Assembly (NCBI RefSeq): GCF_000719955.1
Contig: NZ_JOII01000010.1
Location: 124,001-188,000, forward strand
Length of the DNA stretch: 64,000 nucleotides
Reading direction: 5' to 3'
Origin: Streptomyces albidoflavus
GTDB lineage: Bacteria > Actinomycetota > Actinomycetes > Streptomycetales > Streptomycetaceae
Part shown: positions 17,133-24,663 of the stretch, piece after piece
Layout of the letters: each line of letters begins with the position of its first letter
Position numbering within the stretch: the first letter of the stretch is position 1
Position numbers and translations under genes: made by a program
Notes under the pieces: generated by a model
Databases searched by the model: none
What the model saw: the letters and a program-made list of their open reading frames with translations, nothing else
Told to the model about the DNA's origin: nothing

Positions 17133-17881
17133 TCGGCCTTGTGCTGGCGGCCGGCGCCGGACGGCGTCTGCGTCCCTACACCGACACCCTGCCCAAGGCC
17201 CTGGTGCCGGTGGGGCCCGAGGGCGACGAGGAGAGCCTGACCGTCCTCGACCTCACCCTCGGCAACTTCGCCGAGATCGGCCTGGAGGAGGTCGGCGTCA
17301 TCGTCGGCTACCGCAAGGAGGCCGTCTACGAGCGCAAGGCCGCGCTGGAGGCCAAGTACGGCCTGAAGATCACGCTGATCGACAACGACAAGGCCGAGGA
17401 GTGGAACAACGCCTACTCCCTGTGGTGCGGCCGTGACGCCCTCAAGGACGGCGTGATCCTCGCCAACGGCGACACCGTCCACCCGGTCTCCGTCGAGAAG
17501 ACGCTGCTCGCCGCCCGCGGCAACGGCCAGAAGATCATCCTCGCCCTCGACACGGTGAAGAACCTCGCCGACGAGGAGATGAAGGTCGTCGTCGACCCCG
17601 ACAAGGGCGTCCAGCGCATCACCAAGCTGATGGACCCCGCCGAGGCCACCGGCGAGTACATCGGCGTCACCCTCATCGAGGGCGAGGCGGCCGAGGAGCT
17701 GGCCGACGCGCTGCGCACCACCTTCGAGCGCGACCCGCAGCTGTACTACGAGGACGGCTACCAGGAGCTCGTCAACCGCGGCTTCAAGATCGACGTGGCG
17801 CCCATCGGCGAGGTCAGCTGGGTCGAGATCGACAACCACGAGGACCTCGCCAAGGGCAGGGAGATCGCGTGCCGGTACTGA
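17129..17881 (+). CDS. Sugar/polyol-phosphate nucleotidyltransferase
   Basis: A 250-residue soluble protein with the nucleotidyltransferase signature LVLAAGAGRRLRPYT near the N-terminus, PKALVPVG with its conserved Lys, and ANGDTVHP matching the metal-binding GDxx step. It lacks a C-terminal left-handed beta-helix, so it is the short form. Such enzymes join NTP and a sugar- or polyol-phosphate to give an NDP-sugar or CDP-polyol plus pyrophosphate. Given two CDP-alcohol phosphotransferases and a glycerol-1-phosphate-dehydrogenase-like gene in the same operon, a CDP-polyol product is plausible. The ATG overlaps the preceding stop (ATGA); the next gene starts inside its last codons, so translation is coupled. 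Confidence 0.85.
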   Translation: MIGLVLAAGAGRRLRPYTDTLPKALVPVGPEGDEESLTVLDLTLGNFAEIGLEEVGVIVGYRKEAVYERKAALEAKYGLKITLIDNDKAEEWNNAYSLWCGRDALKDGVILANGDTVHPVSVEKTLLAARGNGQKIILALDTVKNLADEEMKVVVDPDKGVQRITKLMDPAEATGEYIGVTLIEGEAAEELADALRTTFERDPQLYYEDGYQELVNRGFKIDVAPIGEVSWVEIDNHEDLAKGREIACRY

Positions 17882-18930
17882 CGCGCCTGATCCCCTCGCC
17901 CCTCGTCGTCGACATCCGGCGCGGCGCCCTCAACGATCTCGCCTCGGTCCTCGCCGACCAGCGGATCTCCTCCTCCGGCAAGCTCGCGATAGCGATCAGC
18001 GGAGGCTCGGGCGCCCGCCTGCGCGAGCGGCTCTCCCCGGCCCTGCCCGGGGCGAGCTGGTACGAGGTGGGCGGCGGCACCCTGGACGACGCGGTCAAGC
18101 TGGCCGACGCCATGAAGTCGGGCCGCTACGACGCGGTCGTCGGCCTCGGCGGCGGCAAGATCATCGACTGCGCCAAGTTCGCCGCGGCCCGCATCGGCCT
18201 GCCGCTGGTCGCCGTCGCGACCAACCTGTCGCACGACGGCCTCTGCTCGCCGGTCGCCACCCTCGACAACGACGCGGGCCGGGGATCGTACGGGGTGCCC
18301 AACCCCATCGGCGTCGTCATCGACCTGGACATCATCCGTGAGGCCCCGGCGCGGTTCGTGCGCTCGGGCATCGGGGACGCCCTGTCGAACATCTCCGCCG
18401 TCGCGGACTGGGAGCTGTCAGCCCGGGTCCGCGGCGAGGACATCGACGGTCTGGCGGCCGCCATGGCCCGCCAGGCCGGCGAGGCGGTGCTCCGCCACCC
18501 GGGGGACGTCGGCGACGACGGCTTCCTCCAGGTCCTGGCCGAAGGACTGGTGCTCACCGGCATCTCCATGTCGGTGGCGGGCGACAGCCGCCCCGCCTCC
18601 GGCGCCTGCCACGAGATCAACCACGCCTTCGACCTGCTCTTCCCCAAGCGCGCGGCCAGCCACGGCGAGCAGTGCGGCATGGGGGCGGCCTTCGCGATGC
18701 ACCTGCGCGGTGCTCCCGCGGAGTCGGCGCAGATGGCCGAGGTCCTCAGGCGGCACGGGCTGCCCGTGGTGCCGGTGGACATCGGTTTCACCGTGGACGA
18801 GTTCGTCCAGGTCGTGGAGTTCGCTCCGCAGACCCGGCCGGGCCGGTACACGATCCTGGAGCACCTCAACCTCTCCACCGACCAGATCAAGGACGCTTAC
18901 GCCGACTATGCCAAGGCCATCGGTAGCTGA
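17869..18930 (+). CDS. sn-glycerol-1-phosphate dehydrogenase-like enzyme
   Basis: A 353-residue iron/zinc-type alcohol dehydrogenase related to AraM/EgsA. The NAD(P)-binding GLGGGKIIDCAKFAA lies near residue 95, then TNLSHDGLCSP, and metal-ligand segments ACHEINHAFDLLF and SHGEQCGMG. AraM and EgsA reduce dihydroxyacetone phosphate to sn-glycerol 1-phosphate, the archaeal stereoisomer; a close dehydrogenase with another polyol product cannot be excluded. GTG at 17869 overlaps the nucleotidyltransferase by 13 nt, with AGGGAG just upstream. Its position between a nucleotidyltransferase and two phosphotransferases suggests it makes the polyol-phosphate that is activated and transferred. Confidence 0.8.
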   Translation: MPVLTRLIPSPLVVDIRRGALNDLASVLADQRISSSGKLAIAISGGSGARLRERLSPALPGASWYEVGGGTLDDAVKLADAMKSGRYDAVVGLGGGKIIDCAKFAAARIGLPLVAVATNLSHDGLCSPVATLDNDAGRGSYGVPNPIGVVIDLDIIREAPARFVRSGIGDALSNISAVADWELSARVRGEDIDGLAAAMARQAGEAVLRHPGDVGDDGFLQVLAEGLVLTGISMSVAGDSRPASGACHEINHAFDLLFPKRAASHGEQCGMGAAFAMHLRGAPAESAQMAEVLRRHGLPVVPVDIGFTVDEFVQVVEFAPQTRPGRYTILEHLNLSTDQIKDAYADYAKAIGS

Positions 18931-19687
18931 ACTCCGCCCGGTCGTGCACCCCGCCGGGGTGAAGGACCGGCGCAGCGGTGAGCACTGGGCGGGACGCCTG
19001 TACATGCGGGAGATCTCGCTGCGGGTCGACCGGTACGTGGTGCCCACCCGCATCACGCCCAACCAGCTGACCTACCTGATGACGGTCTTCGGCGTGCTGG
19101 CCTGCCCGGCGCTGCTGGTGCCGGGCATCTGGGGCGCCCTCCTGGGCGCCCTGATGGTCCAGCTGTACCTGCTGCTGGACTGCGTGGACGGCGAGGTCGC
19201 CCGCTGGAAGAAGCAGTTCTCCCTCGGCGGTGTCTACCTGGACCGCGTCGGCGCCTACCTGTGCGACGCCGCGGTCCTGGTCGGCCTCGGCCTGCGCGGC
19301 GCCGACCTGTGGGGGAGCGGCCGGATCGACTGGCTCTGGGCCTTCCTCGGCACCCTGGCGGCGCTCGGCGCGATCCTGATCAAGGCCGAGACCGACCTGG
19401 TCGGCGTCGCCCGGCACCAGGGCGGGCTGCCGCCGGTCAAGGAGGCGGCCTCCGAGCCGCGCTCCTCCAAGGTGGCCTTCGCCCGTAAGGCCGCGGCCGC
19501 GCTCAAGTTCCACCGCCTGGTCCTCGGCATCGAGGCCTCGCTGCTGATCATCGTCCTCGCGGTGGCCGACCAGATCCGCGGCGACCTCTTCTTCACCCGC
19601 CTGGGCATCGCCGTCCTGGCCGGCATCGCCCTGCTGCAGACCCTTCTGCACCTGGTGTCCATCCTCGTGTCGAGCAGGCTGAGGTGA
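18908..19687 (+). CDS. CDP-alcohol phosphotransferase homologue with an altered catalytic motif
   Basis: A 259-residue membrane protein with about five or six spans. The CDP-alcohol motif starts canonically at D91xxD94G95xxA98R99 and continues G108xxxD112. The last aspartate, the presumed catalytic base, is replaced by Ala116 (DRVGAYLCD). A nearby Asp120 is out of register. This suggests an altered mechanism, a non-catalytic partner for the other phosphotransferase, or a subfamily variant. ATG 18908 gives a 23-nt overlap with the dehydrogenase and is the first plausible start; its ribosome site is weak, so a GTG at about 18943 is possible. The next gene overlaps by 4 nt. Confidence 0.8.
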   Translation: MPRPSVAELRPVVHPAGVKDRRSGEHWAGRLYMREISLRVDRYVVPTRITPNQLTYLMTVFGVLACPALLVPGIWGALLGALMVQLYLLLDCVDGEVARWKKQFSLGGVYLDRVGAYLCDAAVLVGLGLRGADLWGSGRIDWLWAFLGTLAALGAILIKAETDLVGVARHQGGLPPVKEAASEPRSSKVAFARKAAAALKFHRLVLGIEASLLIIVLAVADQIRGDLFFTRLGIAVLAGIALLQTLLHLVSILVSSRLR

Positions 19688-20580
19688 CCGCCGTGAACAG
19701 CACCTCCCCGACGGTCGGCGCCGTCATCATCACCATGGGCAACCGGCCCGAGGAACTGCGCGCGCTCATCGACTCGGTCGCCAAGCAGGACGGCGACCCG
19801 GTCCAGATCGCCGTGGTCGGCAACGGCTCGCCGGTGCCGGAGGTCCCCGAGGGCGTCCGCACCACCGAGCTGCCTGAGAACCTCGGCATTCCCGGCGGGC
19901 GGAACGTCGGCATCGAGATGTTCGGCCCCGCCGGACGCGAGGTCGACATCCTGCTGTTCCTGGACGACGACGGGCTCCTCGCGCGCACCGACACCGCCGA
20001 GCTGTGCCGCGAGGCGTTCACCGCCGACCCGGAGCTGGGCATCGTCTCCTTCCGCATCGCCGACCCGGACACGGGGGAGACCCAGCGGCGCCACGTCCCC
20101 CGGCTCCGTGCCTCGGACCCGATGCGCTCCTCGCGGGTGACGACCTTCCTCGGCGGCGCCAACGCCGTCCGCACCCGGGTCTTCGCCGACGCGGGGCTGC
20201 TGCCCGCCGACTTCTTCTACGCCCACGAGGAGACCGACCTCGCCTGGCGGGCGCTGAACGCCGGGTGGCAGATCGACTACCGCTCCGACATGGTGCTGTA
20301 CCACCCGACCACCGCCCCCTCCCGGCACGCGGTCTACCACCGCATGGTGGCCCGCAACCGGGTCTGGCTGGCCCGCCGCAACCTGCCCCTCCCGCTGGTC
20401 CCGGTCTACCTCGGGGTCTGGCTGCTGCTCACCCTGCTGCGGCGCCCCTCGGGGGCCGCGCTGAAGGCGTGGTTCGGCGGGTTCAAGGAGGGCTGGACCT
20501 CCTCCGCGGGGCCCCGGCGGCCCATGAAGTGGCGCACTGTGTGGCGGCTCACCCGGCTGGGCCGACCTCCCGTCATCTGA
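19684..20580 (+). CDS. GT2 family glycosyltransferase
   Basis: A 298-residue GT-A fold enzyme: N-terminal nucleotide-binding region (VGAVIITMGNRPEEL... VVGNGS), NLGIPGGRNVGIE typical of rhamnosyl/galactosyl-type GT2 proteins, the metal-binding FLDDDG, the catalytic-region segment FFYAHEETDLAWRA, and one hydrophobic helix near residues 235-255 that may anchor it to the membrane. It likely transfers a sugar from an NDP-sugar to a lipid- or polymer-linked acceptor at the inner face. GTG 19684 overlaps the previous stop by 4 nt; GTG 19693 is an alternative. After its stop there is a 117-nt gap before the exporter genes, which may hold an internal promoter. Confidence 0.9.
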   Translation: MTAVNSTSPTVGAVIITMGNRPEELRALIDSVAKQDGDPVQIAVVGNGSPVPEVPEGVRTTELPENLGIPGGRNVGIEMFGPAGREVDILLFLDDDGLLARTDTAELCREAFTADPELGIVSFRIADPDTGETQRRHVPRLRASDPMRSSRVTTFLGGANAVRTRVFADAGLLPADFFYAHEETDLAWRALNAGWQIDYRSDMVLYHPTTAPSRHAVYHRMVARNRVWLARRNLPLPLVPVYLGVWLLLTLLRRPSGAALKAWFGGFKEGWTSSAGPRRPMKWRTVWRLTRLGRPPVI

Positions 20581-20697
20581 CAAGCTCGGGTCTGAGACCA
20601 TTCGGCCCGTACCGGTCCCCGACCGCGGACCACCCCCGTGCCGCCCGGTGCTGCCAGGGGTTCCGGCGGTGCATCCCGAAGACGAAAGTTTCCCCTT

Positions 20698-21639
20698 GTG
20701 AGTGAGACAACGCAGGACGGTGGTGTCGCGGTGAGTGCTGCTCCGCCCTCCCCCGACGACGGGCTCTCCCCGGCCCAGCTCGCGGAGAAGTACGGTCTGT
20801 CGGTCAGCGGGGCACGGCCCGGCCTGCTCGCCTACGTCAAGCAGCTCTGGGGCCGCCGCCACTTCATCGTCGCCTTCTCGCAGGCCAAGCTCACCGCCCA
20901 GTACAGCCAGGCGAAGCTCGGCCAGCTGTGGCAGGTGGTGACGCCGCTGCTGAACGCGGCGGTCTACTTCTTCATCTTCGGCGTGCTGCTGGATGCCAAG
21001 CGGGGCATCCCGGAGCACGTGTACGTGCCCTTCCTGGTGACCGGCGTCTTCGTCTTCACCTTCACCCAGAGCTCGGTCATGTCCGGGGTGCGCTCCATCT
21101 CGGGCAACCTCGGCCTGGTCCGGGCCCTGCACTTCCCCCGGGCCTCGCTGCCGATCTCCTTCTCGCTCCAGCAGCTCCAGCAGCTGCTCTTCTCGATGAT
21201 CGTGCTGGTCGCGATCGTCATGGGCTTCGGTTCGTACCCCACTTGGTCGTGGCTGCTGGTCCTGCCGGCGCTGGCGCTCCAGTTCGTCTTCAACACCGGT
21301 CTCGCGCTGATCTTTGCCCGGCTGGGCAGCAAGACCCCGGACCTCGCCCAGCTCATGCCGTTCGTCATGCGCACCTGGATGTACGCCTCGGGCGTCATGT
21401 TCTCCATCCCGGTGATGCTGGCCCGCAACGACCGGCTGCCGCACTGGCTGAGCGACGTCCTCCAGTGGAACCCGGCCGCCATCTACATGGACCTGGTCCG
21501 CTTCGCCCTGATCGACGACTACACCGCCAAGTACCTGCCCGCCCACGTCTGGGCCATCGCCCTGGGCTGGGCGCTGGTCGCGGGCGTCGCCGGATTCGTC
21601 TACTTCTGGAAGTCGGAGGAGCGCTATGGCCGAGGCTGA
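20698..21639 (+). CDS. ABC-2 type polysaccharide/teichoic-acid export permease
   Basis: A 313-residue permease with a 60-residue cytoplasmic N-terminus, then six membrane spans in the ABC-2 pattern. The segment FSQAKLTAQYSQAKLGQLWQ before the first span matches the amphipathic entry helix seen in TagG/Wzm-type exporters. These move lipid-linked polymers such as wall teichoic acid or O-antigen across the membrane. GTG 20698 is used although its ribosome site is poor; GTG 20731 is an alternative. The ATPase gene overlaps its end by 14 nt, so the two form one exporter. Confidence 0.9.
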   Translation: MSETTQDGGVAVSAAPPSPDDGLSPAQLAEKYGLSVSGARPGLLAYVKQLWGRRHFIVAFSQAKLTAQYSQAKLGQLWQVVTPLLNAAVYFFIFGVLLDAKRGIPEHVYVPFLVTGVFVFTFTQSSVMSGVRSISGNLGLVRALHFPRASLPISFSLQQLQQLLFSMIVLVAIVMGFGSYPTWSWLLVLPALALQFVFNTGLALIFARLGSKTPDLAQLMPFVMRTWMYASGVMFSIPVMLARNDRLPHWLSDVLQWNPAAIYMDLVRFALIDDYTAKYLPAHVWAIALGWALVAGVAGFVYFWKSEERYGRG

Positions 21640-22423
21640 CGTGGACCAGGGCGCCCCGGGCGGCCCCCGCACCCCCACGGTGATCGCGGACGACCTGCAC
21701 ATCGTCTACCGGGTCAACGGCACCAAGGGCGGCAAGGGCAGTGCCACCGCCGCCCTCAGCCGCATCCTCAAGCGCGGCGAGGAGCGCGGCGTCCGCAAGG
21801 TGCACGCCGTGCGCGGGGTCAGCTTCACCGCGTACCGGGGCGAGGCGATCGGGCTGATCGGCTCCAACGGCTCGGGCAAGTCGACGCTGCTCAAGGCGGT
21901 CGCCGGCCTGCTGCCCGCGGAGAGCGGCAAGGTCTACACCGACGGCCAGCCCTCGCTCCTCGGCGTCAACGCGGCGCTGATGAACGACCTGACCGGCGAG
22001 CGGAACGTGATGCTCGGCGGCCTCGCGATGGGCATGACCCGCGAGCAGATCAGGGAGCGCTACCAGGGCATCGTCGACTTCTCCGGGATCAACGAGAAGG
22101 GCGACTTCATCACCCTGCCGATGCGCACCTACTCCTCGGGCATGGCGGCCCGGCTGCGGTTCTCCATCGCCGCCGCCAAGGACCATGACGTCCTCATGAT
22201 CGACGAGGCGCTGGCCACCGGTGACAAGAAGTTCCAGAAGCGCTCCGAGGCGCGCATCAGGGAGCTGCGCAAGGAGGCCGGCACGGTCTTCCTGGTCAGC
22301 CACAACAACAAGTCCATCCGGGACACCTGTGACCGGGTGATCTGGCTGGAACACGGTGAGCTGCGGCTGGACGGCCCGACGGCCGAGGTCCTCAAGGAGT
22401 ACGAGAAGTTCACCAGCAAGTAG
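21626..22423 (+). CDS. ABC exporter ATPase (TagH/Wzt-like)
   Basis: A 265-residue ATPase with Walker A GSNGSGKST near residue 80, a Q-loop region PSLLGVNAALMNDLTGERN typical of polysaccharide exporters, the signature YSSGMAARLRFS and Walker B VLMIDEALATGD, and the switch His in LVSHNN. The N-terminal extension before the ATPase core (VNGTKGGKGS... LKRGEERG) is also characteristic of TagH/Wzt. It lacks the long C-terminal substrate-binding domain of some Wzt proteins. Together with the preceding permease it would export the product of the upstream enzymes. It is the last gene before the 375-nt gap leading to the hopanoid operon. Confidence 0.92.
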   Translation: MAEADVDQGAPGGPRTPTVIADDLHIVYRVNGTKGGKGSATAALSRILKRGEERGVRKVHAVRGVSFTAYRGEAIGLIGSNGSGKSTLLKAVAGLLPAESGKVYTDGQPSLLGVNAALMNDLTGERNVMLGGLAMGMTREQIRERYQGIVDFSGINEKGDFITLPMRTYSSGMAARLRFSIAAAKDHDVLMIDEALATGDKKFQKRSEARIRELRKEAGTVFLVSHNNKSIRDTCDRVIWLEHGELRLDGPTAEVLKEYEKFTSK

Positions 22424-22727
22424 CGACGGGCCCGCGACGGCGGGCACGGCGTGCAAGGGGGCCCCGGCGTGCGGAGGGGCCTGTTCCGCGGCACGGGAAC
22501 TCGGCGGGCCGGCGGGGAGTTGCCCAGGTTGGGGGGCGCGCTGTGACCTGGCGAACACCCCGGCGCACCACGGGCGCGCGTGCCGCGTAAGCTGTACCGG
22601 TGCTGATTCGCGTGAGTTGCGGCGATATGGCACCCGTCTCCCGAAGTCGAACAGATGGCGATCACCGCCATGGCGGGCGGCGTGTCCGAAAAGGGATGTT
22701 TTGGGTCGGCAGTGTAGAACGGGAGAT
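22424..22727. other. Promoter region of the hopanoid operon
   Basis: About 300 nt without a supported gene. It ends in TAGAAC (22715-22720), a plausible -10 element 7 nt before the GTG of a short leader ORF. The upstream 200 nt are GC-rich; no clear -35 or dyad could be assigned. Confidence 0.5.
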
Positions 22728-22802
22728 GTGACGGCAATGGCTACGGGTGATCTCCGGCTCCACGCGGCTTGTGCCGTTCCGGCGCGGGGCAGCCGGCGAT
22801 GA
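22728..22802 (+). CDS. Putative 24-aa leader peptide coupled to hpnC
   Basis: A short ORF reading VTAMATGDLRLHAACAVPAR and four more residues, ending in TGA that overlaps the hpnC ATG (ATGA). The GTG lies 7 nt after a -10-like TAGAAC and would start a leaderless mRNA; an inner ATG at 22737 is an alternative. hpnC itself has no good ribosome site, so its translation may depend on ribosomes finishing this ORF. Whether it is truly translated is unproven. Confidence 0.4.
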   Translation: MTAMATGDLRLHAACAVPARGSRR

Positions 22803-23710
22803 CCGCACCGGGCAGGGCGCAGCACGGCGCCCCGGTACGCGCCACCCTCGACAAGGCCGCCGCGGAGAACTTCCCCGTGGCCCCCTTCTTCGTCCCGCGC
22901 CCCTGGCGCCGGGGCCTGATGGCCGTCTACGGCTACGCCCGCCTCGTCGACGACATCGGCGACGGCGACCTCACCCCCGGCGGCGCCGACGCCCGCCTCC
23001 TCGGCGTCGAGGGGAGCGCGGCAGAGGACCGCCTCACCCTGCTGGACGCCCTGGAGGCCGACCTCGCCCGGGTCTTCGCCACCACCGGACCCGGCCCCGC
23101 CCACCCGCTGGTCGCCGCCCTGCGCCCGGTGGTCCGCGCCCACGGCCTCACCCCCGAACCCTTCCGTGCCCTGATCCAGGCCAACCGCCAGGACCAGCTG
23201 GTCACCCGGTACGAGACCTGGGACGACCTCGCCGCGTACTGCGAGCTGTCCGCCAACCCGGTCGGCCACCTCGTCCTCGGCCTCACCGGCACCCTGACGC
23301 CCGAGCGCGTGCGCCGCTCGGACGCCGTCTGCACCGGTCTGCAGATCGTCGAGCACCTCCAGGACGTCGCCGAGGACCTCGCCCGGGACCGGATCTACCT
23401 GCCCGCCGAGGACCTCAAACGCTTCCGCGTCGAGGAGAGCGACCTCGCCGCCCCCACCGCCTCCGCCTCCCTGCGCGCGCTCGTCGCCTACGAGGCGTCG
23501 CGCGCCGGGGAGCTGCTGGCCGAGGGCGGCCCGCTGATCGCGAGCGTGCACGGCCGGCTGCGGCTGCTGCTCGCCGGCTTCGTCGGCGGCGGCCGGGCGG
23601 CCCTGGCCGCGGTCACCGACGCCGGGTACGACGTCCTGCCCGGCCCGCCGAGGCCCACCAAGCCCAGGCTCCTGCGCGAGGTGGGAGCGGCCCTGCGAGG
23701 AGAGAGGTGA
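22799..23710 (+). CDS. hpnC: Hydroxysqualene synthase HpnC
   Basis: A 303-residue all-helical squalene/phytoene synthase family protein. In the three-enzyme bacterial squalene route HpnC converts presqualene diphosphate to hydroxysqualene. Visible features: the Asp-rich LVDDIGDGDL near residue 50, the pocket segment RYETWDDLAAYCELSANPVG, and the second metal motif LQDVAEDLARDRIYLP. Start ATG 22799 overlaps the stop of a short leader ORF; a longer GTG start at 22769 is possible but less likely. It is the first structural gene of the hopanoid operon and overlaps hpnD by GTGA. Confidence 0.9.
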   Translation: MTAPGRAQHGAPVRATLDKAAAENFPVAPFFVPRPWRRGLMAVYGYARLVDDIGDGDLTPGGADARLLGVEGSAAEDRLTLLDALEADLARVFATTGPGPAHPLVAALRPVVRAHGLTPEPFRALIQANRQDQLVTRYETWDDLAAYCELSANPVGHLVLGLTGTLTPERVRRSDAVCTGLQIVEHLQDVAEDLARDRIYLPAEDLKRFRVEESDLAAPTASASLRALVAYEASRAGELLAEGGPLIASVHGRLRLLLAGFVGGGRAALAAVTDAGYDVLPGPPRPTKPRLLREVGAALRGER

Positions 23711-24663
23711 GCCCGACCGTGGAGGACAGCATCTCCCTGCCCGCACCGGTCCTCGCCGCGTACAGCTACTGCGAGACCGTCACCGGGTCCGAGGCCCGTA
23801 ACTTCGCCTACGGCATCCGGCTGCTGCCGGTCGCCGAGCGCCGCGCGATGTCCGCGCTCTACGCCTTCTCGCGGCGGGTGGACGACATCGGCGACGGCAC
23901 GCTGGCGCCCGAGGTGAAGGCGGACCGGCTCGGCGCCACCCGCGACATCCTCGACCGCATCCGCGACGGCAAGGTCGACGAGGACGACACCGACCCCGTC
24001 GCCGTGGCCCTCGCCGACGCCGCCCGCCGCTTCCCCATCCCGCTCGGCGGCCTCGACGAGCTGATCGACGGCGTCCTCATGGACGTCAAGGGCGTCACCT
24101 ACGAGACCTGGGACGACCTCAAGCTCTACTGCCGCTGCGTAGCCGGAGCCATCGGCCGGCTCTCGCTCGGCATCTTCGGCCCCGCCCCAGCCCCCGGCGC
24201 CCCGCAGACCGAGAAGGCCGCCGAGTACGCCGACACCCTCGGCCTCGCCCTCCAGCTCACCAACATCCTCCGCGACGTCCGCGAGGACGCCGGCAACGGC
24301 CGCACCTACCTGCCCGCCGACGACCTCGCCAAGTTCGGCTGCTCCGACGGCTTCGACGGGCCCCACCCGCCCGCCGGGTCGGACTTCCCCGGCCTGGTCC
24401 ACTTCGAGGTCCGCCGCGCCCGCGCCCTGTTCGCCGAGGGGTACCGGCTGCTGCCGATGCTCGACCGCCGCAGCGGCGCCTGCGTCGCCGCCATGGCCGG
24501 GATCTACCGGCGCCTGCTCGACCGCATCGAGCGCGACCCGCTGGCCGTCCTGCGCGGCCGCGTCTCCCTCCCCGGCCACGAGAAGGCGTACGTCGCCGTG
24601 CGCGGCCTCTCCGGCTTCGACGCCCGGCAGATCGGCCGCCAGGCCGGACGGAGGCGGGCATGA
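23707..24663 (+). CDS. hpnD: Presqualene diphosphate synthase HpnD
   Basis: A 318-residue member of the same family as HpnC; it joins two farnesyl diphosphates to presqualene diphosphate. It has the first Asp motif RRVDDIGDG near residue 50, YETWDDLKLYCRCVAGAIGRL, and the second motif NILRDVREDAGNGRTYLP. The paired HpnC/HpnD arrangement with HpnE downstream is diagnostic of hopanoid squalene synthesis rather than a single squalene synthase. GTG 23707 overlaps the hpnC stop by 4 nt and follows GGAGAG. The C-terminal stretch beyond the last motif is longer than in carotenoid phytoene synthases. It overlaps hpnE by ATGA. Confidence 0.93.
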   Translation: MSPTVEDSISLPAPVLAAYSYCETVTGSEARNFAYGIRLLPVAERRAMSALYAFSRRVDDIGDGTLAPEVKADRLGATRDILDRIRDGKVDEDDTDPVAVALADAARRFPIPLGGLDELIDGVLMDVKGVTYETWDDLKLYCRCVAGAIGRLSLGIFGPAPAPGAPQTEKAAEYADTLGLALQLTNILRDVREDAGNGRTYLPADDLAKFGCSDGFDGPHPPAGSDFPGLVHFEVRRARALFAEGYRLLPMLDRRSGACVAAMAGIYRRLLDRIERDPLAVLRGRVSLPGHEKAYVAVRGLSGFDARQIGRQAGRRRA

